This document shows positions 22,914 through 29,171 of a DNA stretch of 30,144 bases, piece by piece. Origin of the DNA: a virus. The notes beneath the pieces were generated by a model. That model made no database searches, was not told the origin of the DNA, and worked only from the letters and a program-made list of their open reading frames with translations. The number at the start of each line of letters is the position of its first letter. The stretch's first letter is position 1. The DNA is taken from IMG/VR virus record IMGVR_UViG_3300030090_003857, positions 1-30,144 of that record, one strand, 5' to 3'. The translations under genes and the position numbers were made by a program.

Positions 22914-23643
22914 CTAAATATTTATCAAGTATTTCATTTCTTAATTGTATGTATCCAAGTTTAATTGCTTTATCAAAATCAATAATTATTAATGCACTTT
23001 CTTCCATTAATTCTTGTATTTCTTTTGATGAATGTGCATAAAAATCTGCAATTTTTGTATAATCAAAAACCATGTGCCTTGTTGCACAATCCATAAGAAA
23101 ATTTTTTTCATTTACCGTCAGATTTGTTTTTTTTATTTTATCTAATAACTGTTTGTATTTATTCTTATCAATTAGTTCTTTAATGTCAGGTTTATTATCA
23201 GATGGTTCATAAATTGGTGCATTGATTTTAGATGTATATGGTATTTCATCTCTATCAAATTCCATTTGTTCATCAATATTGACTGATGGTATTTCTAAAC
23301 CCCAGTTATCTAAACTTTGAGACAACCATTCATTTCCAAGTGAATCCCAATCCCAATCACCAAAAGAAATATTATCCTTAATGATAAATTCTTGTTTTTG
23401 TTCCTCTGTCCAATTTTGTGCAATATCTACTGTAATTTTATCAAATCCAGCCTTTTGTAATGCCTTTAATCTCATATTACCACCAAGAACAACCATATTT
23501 TCGTCAACAACCAAAGGTCTTTTATCCAACATTTCAGGAAAATCAATTATTGATTTTACCAATTTATTAAATTTTTTCTTTGATATAGTTCTTGGGTTTT
23601 GTGTGTTTGGTTTTATATCTTTTATTTTAACTTTTTTTCTCAT
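22900..23643 (-). CDS. ParB-like nuclease-domain protein
   Basis: The 247-aa protein has the ParB/Srx N-terminal fold: KIKDIKPNTQNPRTISKKKFNKL, VVDENMVVLGGNMRLKALQKAG (GGNMR at 54-58 in place of GHRR) and a following helix. Residues about 150-247 form a second helical domain (APIYEPSDNKPDIKELI..., CATRHMVFDYTKIADFYAH, LIIIDFDKAIKLGY) found with phage ParB-like proteins. Such phage proteins are often neighbours of base-modification or terminase genes. Role unknown; possible nicking, CTP/ATP-dependent DNA binding or guiding modification. Overlaps the glycosyltransferase, so the two are probably coupled. Confidence 0.75.
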   Translation of the reverse strand: MRKKVKIKDIKPNTQNPRTISKKKFNKLVKSIIDFPEMLDKRPLVVDENMVVLGGNMRLKALQKAGFDKITVDIAQNWTEEQKQEFIIKDNISFGDWDWDSLGNEWLSQSLDNWGLEIPSVNIDEQMEFDRDEIPYTSKINAPIYEPSDNKPDIKELIDKNKYKQLLDKIKKTNLTVNEKNFLMDCATRHMVFDYTKIADFYAHSSKEIQELMEESALIIIDFDKAIKLGYIQLRNEILDKYLDEYE

Positions 23644-23925
23644 CTAACAATATTTTGTAACAATATTAGAATATTTTATTTTTTTTCCAGCAATGTTTTC
23701 TTTAAAAAAAAAATACAAATACCATAACTCTTTTAAAAATTTTTCTACCTCTGGCTCGTTTCTATAATAATTATCATTTACAGGAAAAAGTTCTGCCAAT
23801 GCATAAATCATCTTATATGTTAATATATCATCATTTTCATCAAATAATCCTGCCTTTGCTTTTTTTCTATTGTGTTCTATATAATCACTAAAAATCAAAA
23901 ATAATTCAGTTTTATTTTTCCTCAC
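23644..23925 (-). CDS. Hypothetical 93-aa protein
   Basis: Not recognised. It starts at GTG (no ATG is available near the N-terminus) and overlaps the previous gene by 14 bases, then ends directly against the ParB-like start. It has LFLIFSDYIEHNRKKAKAGLF and a middle with YALAELFPVNDNYYRNEPEVEKFLKELWYLYFFF, so it is aromatic and helical. The position next to the ParB-like protein suggests a linked function, but this is only context. Confidence 0.6.
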   Translation of the reverse strand: MRKNKTELFLIFSDYIEHNRKKAKAGLFDENDDILTYKMIYALAELFPVNDNYYRNEPEVEKFLKELWYLYFFFKENIAGKKIKYSNIVTKYC

Positions 23926-24220
23926 AGCCTAAAAGTAGAATAAAATCTTCTCTTTTTATAGTTCTGTTTTGATATTTATATTTTTTTTTATTTTTTGATT
24001 CTATTAAAGAAAGAGACATTTCTTTATCAAAATAAATTTTTTTACTTCTGTCAATATCAAAAAAAACCTTTCTACCGTAATTTTTTTTGAATACAGTAAA
24101 AAGGTTTATTATGCTTCGACAACAATTATCTGTTGTTCCATATATTTCATTTTGATTATCTACATAATAGTATCTAGTCTTTAATTTTTTTTGTTTCTGA
24201 TACCTCTTCTTTTTTATCAT
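23912..24220 (-). CDS. Hypothetical 102-aa basic protein
   Basis: Not recognised. It is strongly basic (MIKKKRYQKQKKLKTRYYYVDNQNEIYGT...), with alternating strands and NRTIKREDFILLLG at the end. Small basic proteins of this kind can bind nucleic acid. The overlap with the upstream gene (47 bases) is long; the start could not be moved without losing the basic N-terminus. Part of the leftward operon. Confidence 0.55.
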   Translation of the reverse strand: MIKKKRYQKQKKLKTRYYYVDNQNEIYGTTDNCCRSIINLFTVFKKNYGRKVFFDIDRSKKIYFDKEMSLSLIESKNKKKYKYQNRTIKREDFILLLGCEEK

Positions 24221-24371
24221 CTTGCTCTAGTTCTTCAACTTTTGGTGGTTGTACACCAAATTGTTCTAAAGCTTGTAAAACTAATGATGATTCTGATAAA
24301 GTAAAAAGTCCGCTTTTATTTCCTTTCTCACAGACCTGTACAATCAGTTGTAATGCTTGTTCTTTTGTCAT
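24174..24371 (-). CDS. Hypothetical 65-aa acidic protein
   Basis: Not recognised. The helical N-terminal half (MTKEQALQLIVQVCEKG, then ESSLVLQALEQFG) is followed by a Lys/Glu/Asp-rich tail. It lies after the helicase-like gene by seven bases, so it is likely translated from the same message. The size and pattern are typical of small phage accessory proteins; no function can be assigned. Confidence 0.6.
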   Translation of the reverse strand: MTKEQALQLIVQVCEKGNKSGLFTLSESSLVLQALEQFGVQPPKVEELEQDDKKEEVSETKKIKD

Positions 24372-24378
24372 AATTTAT

Positions 24379-25326
24379 TTATTTATATCTACCTGTTTTT
24401 AAATCGTATTGTATGAAACAGCTTCCTAAAGTACCATTTAATCTTTGAGACTTCATTTTAACAGTTTCAAACTCAACAAATTTAATATGTTTTTCCTGAT
24501 TTAAAAGTAAACCCTCAACTAAATCTCTACCCTTAACTCTTTCCTCAACCTCATCGTCTGCGATTCTATGCATCACAACCATGCAGTCTACTTTATTAAA
24601 ATGCATAGTGCCACCAGCCAAAGAAAAAGCAGTTGCCTTTGGAATGACACCTCTGATAGGTGATGGTGTTTTTGGATGTTCTACATATGTCATAATACTG
24701 TCTGTTTTTTTTGCAAATTGTTTTAATATTGTTAATGTAAGTTTTAAATATTGATACATATTACTTTCTCCGGCATTGGATTCTACAACCCAATTCAAAG
24801 GGTCAATAATAAAATTATTATATCCCTTTTTTGTGTACTCTTCAAATTTATCTACCAAAGAATTAATTGTAGGCATCTCGTCATTATTTTCTAAAAAGGC
24901 AAAATGATTACCAATAAAATCTAATGCTGTGTTCATCTCTTGCTCTGTGCATTTATCTGCATAATTAGGATTAACATTTTTCCCAAGATATGCCTGACAA
25001 AGATTTAAAACTAATTCTGCTGTATTTGTTTCTGGTGAATACATCATGACTTTATCTTTGTAATGATATGCCCTTAATATGCTTAAATAATTTAGTATCT
25101 CGGATTTACCACTTTGAGGATAACCACTAAAACAATAAAGAAATCCTTTACGCCATCTAAAATTTTCATCTAATCCTTTTATGTAAGATGTTTCACCCAT
25201 AGGGTATCCCTCTTCATAATATGTAAATAATTTATCTTTTATATCAGATACAAAAACTTCTTTACAGGCATTTTTATTATAATCTTTTTTTAATATATCA
25301 TCAAAATCCTTAACCTTTATGCCCAT
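24379..25326 (-). CDS. DnaB/Twinkle-like replicative helicase
   Basis: The 315-aa protein is a RecA-fold helicase without a primase domain. Walker A is SGYPQSGKS (67-75), catalytic Glu99 in MMYSPET, Walker B FIIDPLNW (172-179, Asp175), then a sensor-like AFSLAGGTMHFNKVD and VVMHR (about 249-253). The C-terminus (KMKSQRLNGTLGSCFIQYDLKTGRYK) resembles the end of T7 gp4/Twinkle-type helicases (..K.R.NG..G.....YD..TGRY). It would unwind phage DNA at the fork. It is on the late-gene strand, coupled by a 17-base overlap to the upstream 101-aa gene. The phage primase and polymerase are not in the window. Confidence 0.85.
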   Translation of the reverse strand: MGIKVKDFDDILKKDYNKNACKEVFVSDIKDKLFTYYEEGYPMGETSYIKGLDENFRWRKGFLYCFSGYPQSGKSEILNYLSILRAYHYKDKVMMYSPETNTAELVLNLCQAYLGKNVNPNYADKCTEQEMNTALDFIGNHFAFLENNDEMPTINSLVDKFEEYTKKGYNNFIIDPLNWVVESNAGESNMYQYLKLTLTILKQFAKKTDSIMTYVEHPKTPSPIRGVIPKATAFSLAGGTMHFNKVDCMVVMHRIADDEVEERVKGRDLVEGLLLNQEKHIKFVEFETVKMKSQRLNGTLGSCFIQYDLKTGRYK

Positions 25327-25615
25327 TTTGTAATTTTATTAATTGTTTTTCTAAATCATCTACTATTTCAAGATATTTTTCTTGCTGTATTACAATACTA
25401 TCTGTGACCTTTTCAACACTTCCGTAAATTGTATTCATGAAAACAATTAAATCAACTAATTGGTTAATAGTTGTTTTTGATAATTTAAAAAAATCTTTAT
25501 CTAATTCTCTTTGATATTTACCTCTATTTTCTACAGCTTCAACCCACTTTTTTGTTATTGCGTGATTTTCATAATCTTCAATAAATGTTTTTAATTTTTC
25601 TTTCGTTAATTCCAT
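25310..25615 (-). CDS. Hypothetical 101-aa helical protein
   Basis: First gene of the leftward operon, beginning 16 bases after the nearest operator dyad. It is helical and charged (MELTKEKLKTFIEDYENHAITKKWVEAVENRG..., ending in a coiled coil EKYLEIVDDLEKQLIKLQNG). Function unknown; because it directly follows the control region and precedes the helicase it may be a helicase loader or early regulator, but nothing in the sequence proves this. Confidence 0.65.
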   Translation of the reverse strand: MELTKEKLKTFIEDYENHAITKKWVEAVENRGKYQRELDKDFFKLSKTTINQLVDLIVFMNTIYGSVEKVTDSIVIQQEKYLEIVDDLEKQLIKLQNGHKG

Positions 25616-25630
25616 TTTTTATTTATTTTA

Positions 25631-25647
25631 TAATTACATAGTAATTA
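25631..25647. promoter_or_regulatory. Operator-like dyad O1
   Basis: TAATTAC-ATA-GTAATTA, perfect 7-bp arms around a 3-base centre. It shares two bases with the next dyad, so the two are spaced by 15 bp. It lies 16-32 bases upstream of the leftward gene start, where a promoter would be. Confidence 0.7.
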
Positions 25648-25662
25648 ATTACATTGTAATTA
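25646..25662. promoter_or_regulatory. Operator-like dyad O2
   Basis: TAATTAC-ATT-GTAATTA, the same arms as O1 with one centre change. It abuts the 28-bp palindrome on its right. Confidence 0.7.
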
Positions 25663-25688
25663 TTATTTTTTATATATAAAAAATAATA
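25661..25688. repeat. Perfect 28-bp palindrome in control region
   Basis: TATTATTTTTTATA is followed at once by its exact reverse complement, with no spacer. It lies between operators O2 and O3. As a zero-loop inverted repeat it could extrude a cruciform, bind a dimeric protein, or hold back-to-back AT-rich promoters around the TATATA centre. Confidence 0.8.
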
Positions 25689-25689
25689 G

Positions 25690-25706
25690 TAATTACATTG
25701 TAATAT
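25690..25706. promoter_or_regulatory. Operator-like dyad O3
   Basis: Core ATTACATTGTAAT (25692-25704) is identical to the core of O2, with slightly weaker outer bases. It lies upstream of the rightward regulator gene, on the other side of the palindrome. Confidence 0.65.
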
Positions 25707-25762
25707 AATCATCATTATAAAAATAAATTTAAAAAATTATTTTAATAATCAAAAATTTTTTA

Positions 25763-25770
25763 TAAATTTG
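25763..25770 (+). promoter_or_regulatory. -7 element TAAATTTG at regulator start
   Basis: Exact TAnnTTTG only four bases upstream of the regulator ATG, so a transcript from it would be leaderless. No clear -33 TTG is visible. Confidence 0.35.
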
Positions 25771-25774
25771 TTTC

Positions 25775-25966
25775 ATGTTAACTAAAGAATTACTAGAGAA
25801 TCGTCTCAAGGAGATGAAACTTGATAAACAAAAATTAGCTAACAAGGTTGATGTTACATTAATGACAATGTATAACAAATTCAACAATCCTGATAGCTTT
25901 AAAATATCAGAATTAAAAAAACTTGCAAAGGCTGGATTTATTAAAAGTTTTATAATTGATTTATGA
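25775..25966 (+). CDS. Cro/Xre-like small HTH regulator
   Basis: The 63-aa protein fits a minimal helix-turn-helix fold: helix 1 (LLENRLKEMKLD), HTH (QKLANKVDVTLMTMYNKFNNPD, about 19-40) and a final helix (SELKKLAKAGF). The pattern is that of the lambda Cro/XRE family, without a dimerisation or protease domain. It is the first rightward gene after three operator-like dyads, so it probably binds them and represses leftward or its own transcription (inference). The ATGA overlap couples it to the next gene. Confidence 0.75.
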   Translation: MLTKELLENRLKEMKLDKQKLANKVDVTLMTMYNKFNNPDSFKISELKKLAKAGFIKSFIIDL

Positions 25967-26154
25967 TGGAAGATGTACAAAAAAGTATAATTAGACAGAG
26001 TTCCATAAAGGCATCAATAGACTTTTGGCGAATCAAATCGGAGCAAGGTAATGAAGATATTACTGTGGATGGCATAATTGATACTGCTAGTGAAATAGCA
26101 TATTACTGTGCTACAGGTAAGAAGTATAACAATAATAATAAACTTTTAAAATAA
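25963..26154 (+). CDS. Hypothetical 63-aa protein, early operon
   Basis: Not firmly recognised. It begins MMEDVQKSIIRQSSIKASIDFW and then DGIIDTASEIAYYCATGKKY; the 'IRQ..IKA....(10-20).A......TGKK' pattern recurs in small phage proteins encoded beside ssDNA-binding genes, and here the next gene is SSB-like. The start overlaps the regulator stop by 4 bases, and a second ATG follows directly. Confidence 0.65.
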   Translation: MMEDVQKSIIRQSSIKASIDFWRIKSEQGNEDITVDGIIDTASEIAYYCATGKKYNNNNKLLK

Positions 26155-26411
26155 TGAGCAATAAATTATATTTAGGTAGTGGATGGACAAAGAGTGGTAA
26201 ATATGGAGATTTTTCTAATGTGCAAATTGATTTAAACAAACTTGCAGAGAATCCTAACTGTATTCAAAAAGTTGGCGATAGAAAATTTTTAAATTTGACC
26301 ATTGGTAAACTTAGAAATAAATTAAAAGCAGGACAAGACTTATATGTCGCTTGGAATGATTTCAGTCCTGCAAAGACAGTAGAAGATAAGGCAAGTGATA
26401 TGCCTTTCTAA
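26154..26411 (+). CDS. SSB-like protein with acidic PF tip
   Basis: The 85-aa protein has alternating strands (KLYLGSGWTKSGKYGDFSNVQIDL, KFLNLTIGKLRNKLKAGQDLYVAW) that could be a small OB-like fold, and ends TVEDKASDMPF. An acidic tail ending D-x-P-F is the protein-docking tip of bacterial and phage single-stranded DNA-binding proteins. It therefore may coat ssDNA and recruit recombination enzymes encoded downstream. Coupled by TAATG to the previous gene, followed by a hairpin terminator. The OB fold is an inference. Confidence 0.55.
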   Translation: MSNKLYLGSGWTKSGKYGDFSNVQIDLNKLAENPNCIQKVGDRKFLNLTIGKLRNKLKAGQDLYVAWNDFSPAKTVEDKASDMPF

Positions 26412-26439
26412 AATATCACATTTTATAGGTTAGTTAATG

Positions 26440-26496
26440 AAAGTGCCTGATAATAATAGGTTGTTTGGAAGCACCTTATTTGATGGCACTTTTTTT
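26440..26496 (+). terminator. Long-hairpin terminator after SSB-like gene
   Basis: The outer stem AAAGTGCC/GGCACTTT is a perfect 8-pair helix followed by T7. The 37 bases it encloses can form an inner helix from AGGT/ACCT and flanking A/T pairs with a bulge. The element lies 29 bases after the SSB-like stop; it probably ends or attenuates the regulator-SSB transcript, or is a small structured RNA. Confidence 0.7.
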
Positions 26497-26507
26497 ATAT
26501 TTGATAT

Positions 26508-26657
26508 ATGATTGAATTTTCTAAACATGTTATTGGTATTTGTGGAGAACATTGGCACCCTAACATATGGACAATCTTTGGTGCATCGCCATTTATTTTA
26601 TATGCAGTTTATTATTTTAAATATCATATTAAAAAATATTTAAAAAAAATTATATAA
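26508..26657 (+). CDS. Small membrane protein, 49 aa
   Basis: Read from the gap between the SSB-like and ParB-like genes. It starts MIEFSKHVIGICGEHWHPN, then one hydrophobic helix (about 21-38, WTIFGASPFILYAVYYF) and a Lys-rich end. The CGE..HPN-TM pattern is common among tiny phage proteins with unknown role. It starts just after the terminator, so its transcription depends on read-through or a nearby promoter. Confidence 0.6.
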   Translation: MIEFSKHVIGICGEHWHPNIWTIFGASPFILYAVYYFKYHIKKYLKKII

Positions 26658-26682
26658 AATATTTTTTATTCTTAAAAAAAAT

Positions 26683-26693
26683 TATAATATTTG
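26683..26693 (+). promoter_or_regulatory. Candidate promoter (TATAAT...TTTG)
   Basis: TATAATATTTG, a near-match to TAnnTTTG (three bases instead of two) that also holds a TATAAT. It lies 29 bases before the ParB-like ATG in a strongly AT-rich gap. Candidate only. Confidence 0.35.
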
Positions 26694-26722
26694 TATTATG
26701 TATAAATTAAAAAATAAAAAAA

Positions 26723-27421
26723 ATGGAAGTATATATTACAGACTCATATTCTATTTTCAATAAAATTATAGGAAATAGAAGTATAGATAAAAAAAATCTA
26801 AATAGATTAAAAAAATCTATACATAAAATCGGATTACAACAACCAATTTTGGTTAATGAAAATTTATCAATAGTTGATGGCCAACATAGATTACAAGCTG
26901 TCAAGGAATTAAATATTCCTGTACAATATTTTATTTCAAACAAAACATCTGAAAATGATATTGACGAATTACAAGTTAGCAAACCATGGAATGCTTTTGA
27001 CTATTGTGACAGAAATGCTAAAAGAGGAAATCAAGATTGTATAAAAGCAATAGATATAGCAAATGAAATGAATGATGAAAGTAATAATAAGTTTAGTGTA
27101 ATAAATGCTATTACATTATTATCAGAAAGCATGTCAACTAGTATAATGCAATCATTAAAAAATGAATCTTACAAAATTAATATAGAAAGGGCAAAAAATA
27201 TTTTTAAATGTTTACAAATATTAAGCACAAATAATAGTACAAGATTTAATCCATATTCTGCAGTAAATAGTAGGGTTTTAAAAAGAGTTGATAAAGCTGT
27301 GGGAGGTTTAAACGTAAAAATAATTGAAAAAATAACAAATAAAAATTATCTAATGTGTTATAATAATCAAATGGAACAATATAATTATTTTTATGATTTA
27401 TATAAAAAATATAATAAATGA
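26723..27421 (+). CDS. ParB-like nuclease-domain protein (second copy)
   Basis: The 232-aa protein carries the ParB/Srx N-terminal domain: RSIDKKNLNRLKKSIHKIGLQQPILVNE, then IVDGQHRLQAVKELN with the classic GQHR motif (53-56). It is followed by a helical region (WNAFDYCDRNAKRGNQDCIKAID) and an end with no known domain. It differs from the first ParB-like protein, so these are not recent duplicates. In phages such proteins are DNA-binding or nicking factors; the neighbour downstream is a RecB-like exonuclease coupled by ATGA. Confidence 0.75.
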   Translation: MEVYITDSYSIFNKIIGNRSIDKKNLNRLKKSIHKIGLQQPILVNENLSIVDGQHRLQAVKELNIPVQYFISNKTSENDIDELQVSKPWNAFDYCDRNAKRGNQDCIKAIDIANEMNDESNNKFSVINAITLLSESMSTSIMQSLKNESYKINIERAKNIFKCLQILSTNNSTRFNPYSAVNSRVLKRVDKAVGGLNVKIIEKITNKNYLMCYNNQMEQYNYFYDLYKKYNK

Positions 27422-28173
27422 AAAAAATTAAAGATACAAATGACAAATACCATTCGCACAAATCAATAAGTGCGAGTGGTCTTAAAACCATATTTAAGAA
27501 GTCTGTATATCATCATCTCAATTCTACTTTTAAAATGACAGATGCAATGAATTTTGGAAGTGCAGTACACTCTGCAATTCTTGAAGATGGAACAGACATT
27601 GCAGTTATGCCTGAAATAAATCTTAGAACAAATAAAGGTAAAGAGATAAAAGAGAATTTCATAAATGAAAACAAAGGAAAGATTATAATAAAAAAAGAAG
27701 AAGAATATGCTATAAATACAATCAAATGGAATTTCAATAAACATAGTTTGGCAAAGAATCTAATACAACGATTAACAGAAACAGAGGTTTCTTATTATGG
27801 TAAAATAGATAATGTAGATGTAAGAGTAAGACCAGATGGCATAAAAGAAAATGATTACATAATTGACATCAAAACAACAGCAGATGCTAGTCCTAGATAT
27901 TTTAAAAATTCTATCTATAATTTTGCTTATCATTTACAGGCATGTTTTTATTGTGAGGCACTTGGATATGACCCTGCAAGATTTAGATTTATAGGCATAG
28001 AAAATAAACACCCATATTCCGTAGAAGTATTTGCAATGAGTGATGATATGATTGAATTTGGTAAAGATGCATGGCGTATTGCATTTGATTGTTGGAAAGA
28101 ATATTTAGAAACAAATGATACAAATGGTTTTTGGTGGAAATATTTTAATGATGATGGTAGTTTAATATTATGA
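27418..28173 (+). CDS. RecB-like PD-(D/E)XK exonuclease
   Basis: The 251-aa protein matches phage exonuclease VIII / PDDEXK_12 proteins: FGSAVHSAILE (His51), a Glu in TETEVSYYG (E123), VRPDGI (Asp140), IIDIKTTADASP (Asp150-x-Lys152) and YHLQACFYCEALG (Gln174), the RecB nuclease motif order H, E, D, DxK, YxxQ. It would resect double-stranded ends for phage recombination together with the SSB-like protein. The ParB-like stop overlaps its ATG as ATGA. A separate RecT-like annealing protein was not seen in the window. Confidence 0.85.
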   Translation: MKKIKDTNDKYHSHKSISASGLKTIFKKSVYHHLNSTFKMTDAMNFGSAVHSAILEDGTDIAVMPEINLRTNKGKEIKENFINENKGKIIIKKEEEYAINTIKWNFNKHSLAKNLIQRLTETEVSYYGKIDNVDVRVRPDGIKENDYIIDIKTTADASPRYFKNSIYNFAYHLQACFYCEALGYDPARFRFIGIENKHPYSVEVFAMSDDMIEFGKDAWRIAFDCWKEYLETNDTNGFWWKYFNDDGSLIL

Positions 28174-28415
28174 CAACAACAGAAGATTTAAGTACACATG
28201 AGAAAAGACAGTTGTTTGGTGCATATCAAACAAATAAAGCAGTTAGATTAAAGATTGATGCATTGATGCATAAATGCCAAATAATAGAATGCAATCTAGG
28301 GATTGACAGTACAGATGAAGAAAGAGAAATTGCAAAGGGACAACAGTTAGTTTATTTAAGTAAAATAAAAGAACTTGACCCATTAAAATATGATATCTTA
28401 AAAAAAGTGATATGA
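28170..28415 (+). CDS. Hypothetical 81-aa protein
   Basis: Not recognised. It is charged and helical (THEKRQLFGAYQTNKAVRLKIDALMHKCQIIECN...), without a clear motif. It is coupled by ATGA to both neighbours (exonuclease upstream, Nmad1-like downstream), so it is a genuine member of the operon. It may assist the exonuclease or bind DNA; this is context only. Confidence 0.7.
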   Translation: MTTTEDLSTHEKRQLFGAYQTNKAVRLKIDALMHKCQIIECNLGIDSTDEEREIAKGQQLVYLSKIKELDPLKYDILKKVI

Positions 28416-28738
28416 CACAAAAAGAATTTGACAAACTAGTAAAACAATTAAATGACTACAGTTTTGACATTATGCAAAATAAAAGACCTGAGTATACCAA
28501 TGAAGATGAAGATGTATTGAATAATTTTAAATCTACAGCAGAAAGACTAAATACATCAGAATTAAAAGTTTGGGCAACGTTTTTTGAAAAGCAAATACAA
28601 AGCATCTATGCACATTTGAAAAATGCAAATCTAAAAAAATCTGAACCTATACACTCTAGATTTTCCGATATTATAAACTATTGTTATTTAGGTTATGCTT
28701 TATTTATTGAAAGAGATGGTAAAAAAAAGAATAATTAA
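28412..28738 (+). CDS. Nmad1/DUF1599-like protein
   Basis: The 108-aa all-helical protein fits the pattern of 'nucleotide modification associated domain 1' (DUF1599): KRPEYTNEDEDVLNNFKSTAERL, then KVWATFFEKQIQSIYAHL and RFSDIINYCYLGYALFIERDG, i.e. N-F..A......W....K....I followed by R..D..NY..L..ALI.E. Nmad1 proteins are found with phage base-modification genes, and the glycosyltransferase of this phage makes this notable. The match is from memory of the pattern and is moderate; a MazG-like nucleotide hydrolase relative is the alternative. Confidence 0.55.
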   Translation: MTQKEFDKLVKQLNDYSFDIMQNKRPEYTNEDEDVLNNFKSTAERLNTSELKVWATFFEKQIQSIYAHLKNANLKKSEPIHSRFSDIINYCYLGYALFIERDGKKKNN

Positions 28739-28844
28739 AATAGTTGCTATTGTCTTAGTAGGTATATTATCTTTATTGTATGTCAGGAATGAAATCAAGA
28801 CGAAAGGGTCACGATTACGAGAGAGCCATACGAAAGGAATTTAG
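28716..28844 (+). CDS. Possible tiny membrane ORF, nested
   Basis: The ATG at 28716 opens a 42-aa frame reading MVKKRIIKIVAIVLVGILSLLYV followed by basic residues, a clear signal-anchor pattern. It overlaps the Nmad1-like gene by 23 bases and the resolvase-like gene by 65. The hydrophobicity and the fit across the 41-base gap are suggestive, but the large overlap argues against it. Confidence 0.3.
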   Translation: MVKKRIIKIVAIVLVGILSLLYVRNEIKTKGSRLRESHTKGI

Positions 28845-29130
28845 GGACTTTGGTTGGAAATATTGCGAGACATCGCGTTATGCGTCTAAAATGATTGATA
28901 ATGCAAAGATTGACCTTGTAGGTACACATCCTTTTGCAATACAATGTAAAGCAACAACAAACAATCCAAGTTATCACAAAATACTTGACCAAATGAGACC
29001 TAATAAACCTCAATATAAATTAATCTATCATAAAAGAAAAGGTGGTAGAGAATACGTTATAATGGAAAAAAATGACTGGCTTGAGATTCTAGAAATGTTA
29101 GTTGAAAATAAAATCTTAAAAACTTTTTAA
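28780..29130 (+). CDS. Hjc-like resolvase / small PD-(D/E)XK nuclease
   Basis: The 116-aa protein has the Holliday-junction resolvase layout: KGHDYERAIRKEFRDFGWKY (Glu14 helix), then IDLVGTHPFAIQCKATT, which holds Asp45 and the Q-x-K active-site residue (Q55, K57), and HKILDQMRPNKPQYKLIYHKR. It is typical in size for archaeal-Hjc-type and phage resolvases. It would cut branched intermediates before packaging. ATG 28789 is a possible alternative start. Promoter-like box downstream at 29172. Confidence 0.8.
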   Translation: MSGMKSRRKGHDYERAIRKEFRDFGWKYCETSRYASKMIDNAKIDLVGTHPFAIQCKATTNNPSYHKILDQMRPNKPQYKLIYHKRKGGREYVIMEKNDWLEILEMLVENKILKTF

Positions 29131-29171
29131 AAAAATTTATTAAAATATTTTTTAATTATTAGAAATCTTTG

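Noticed and set aside
26707-26982. Minus-strand 91-codon frame
   Set aside because: Antisense to the ParB-like gene, whose GQHR motif shows the correct strand.
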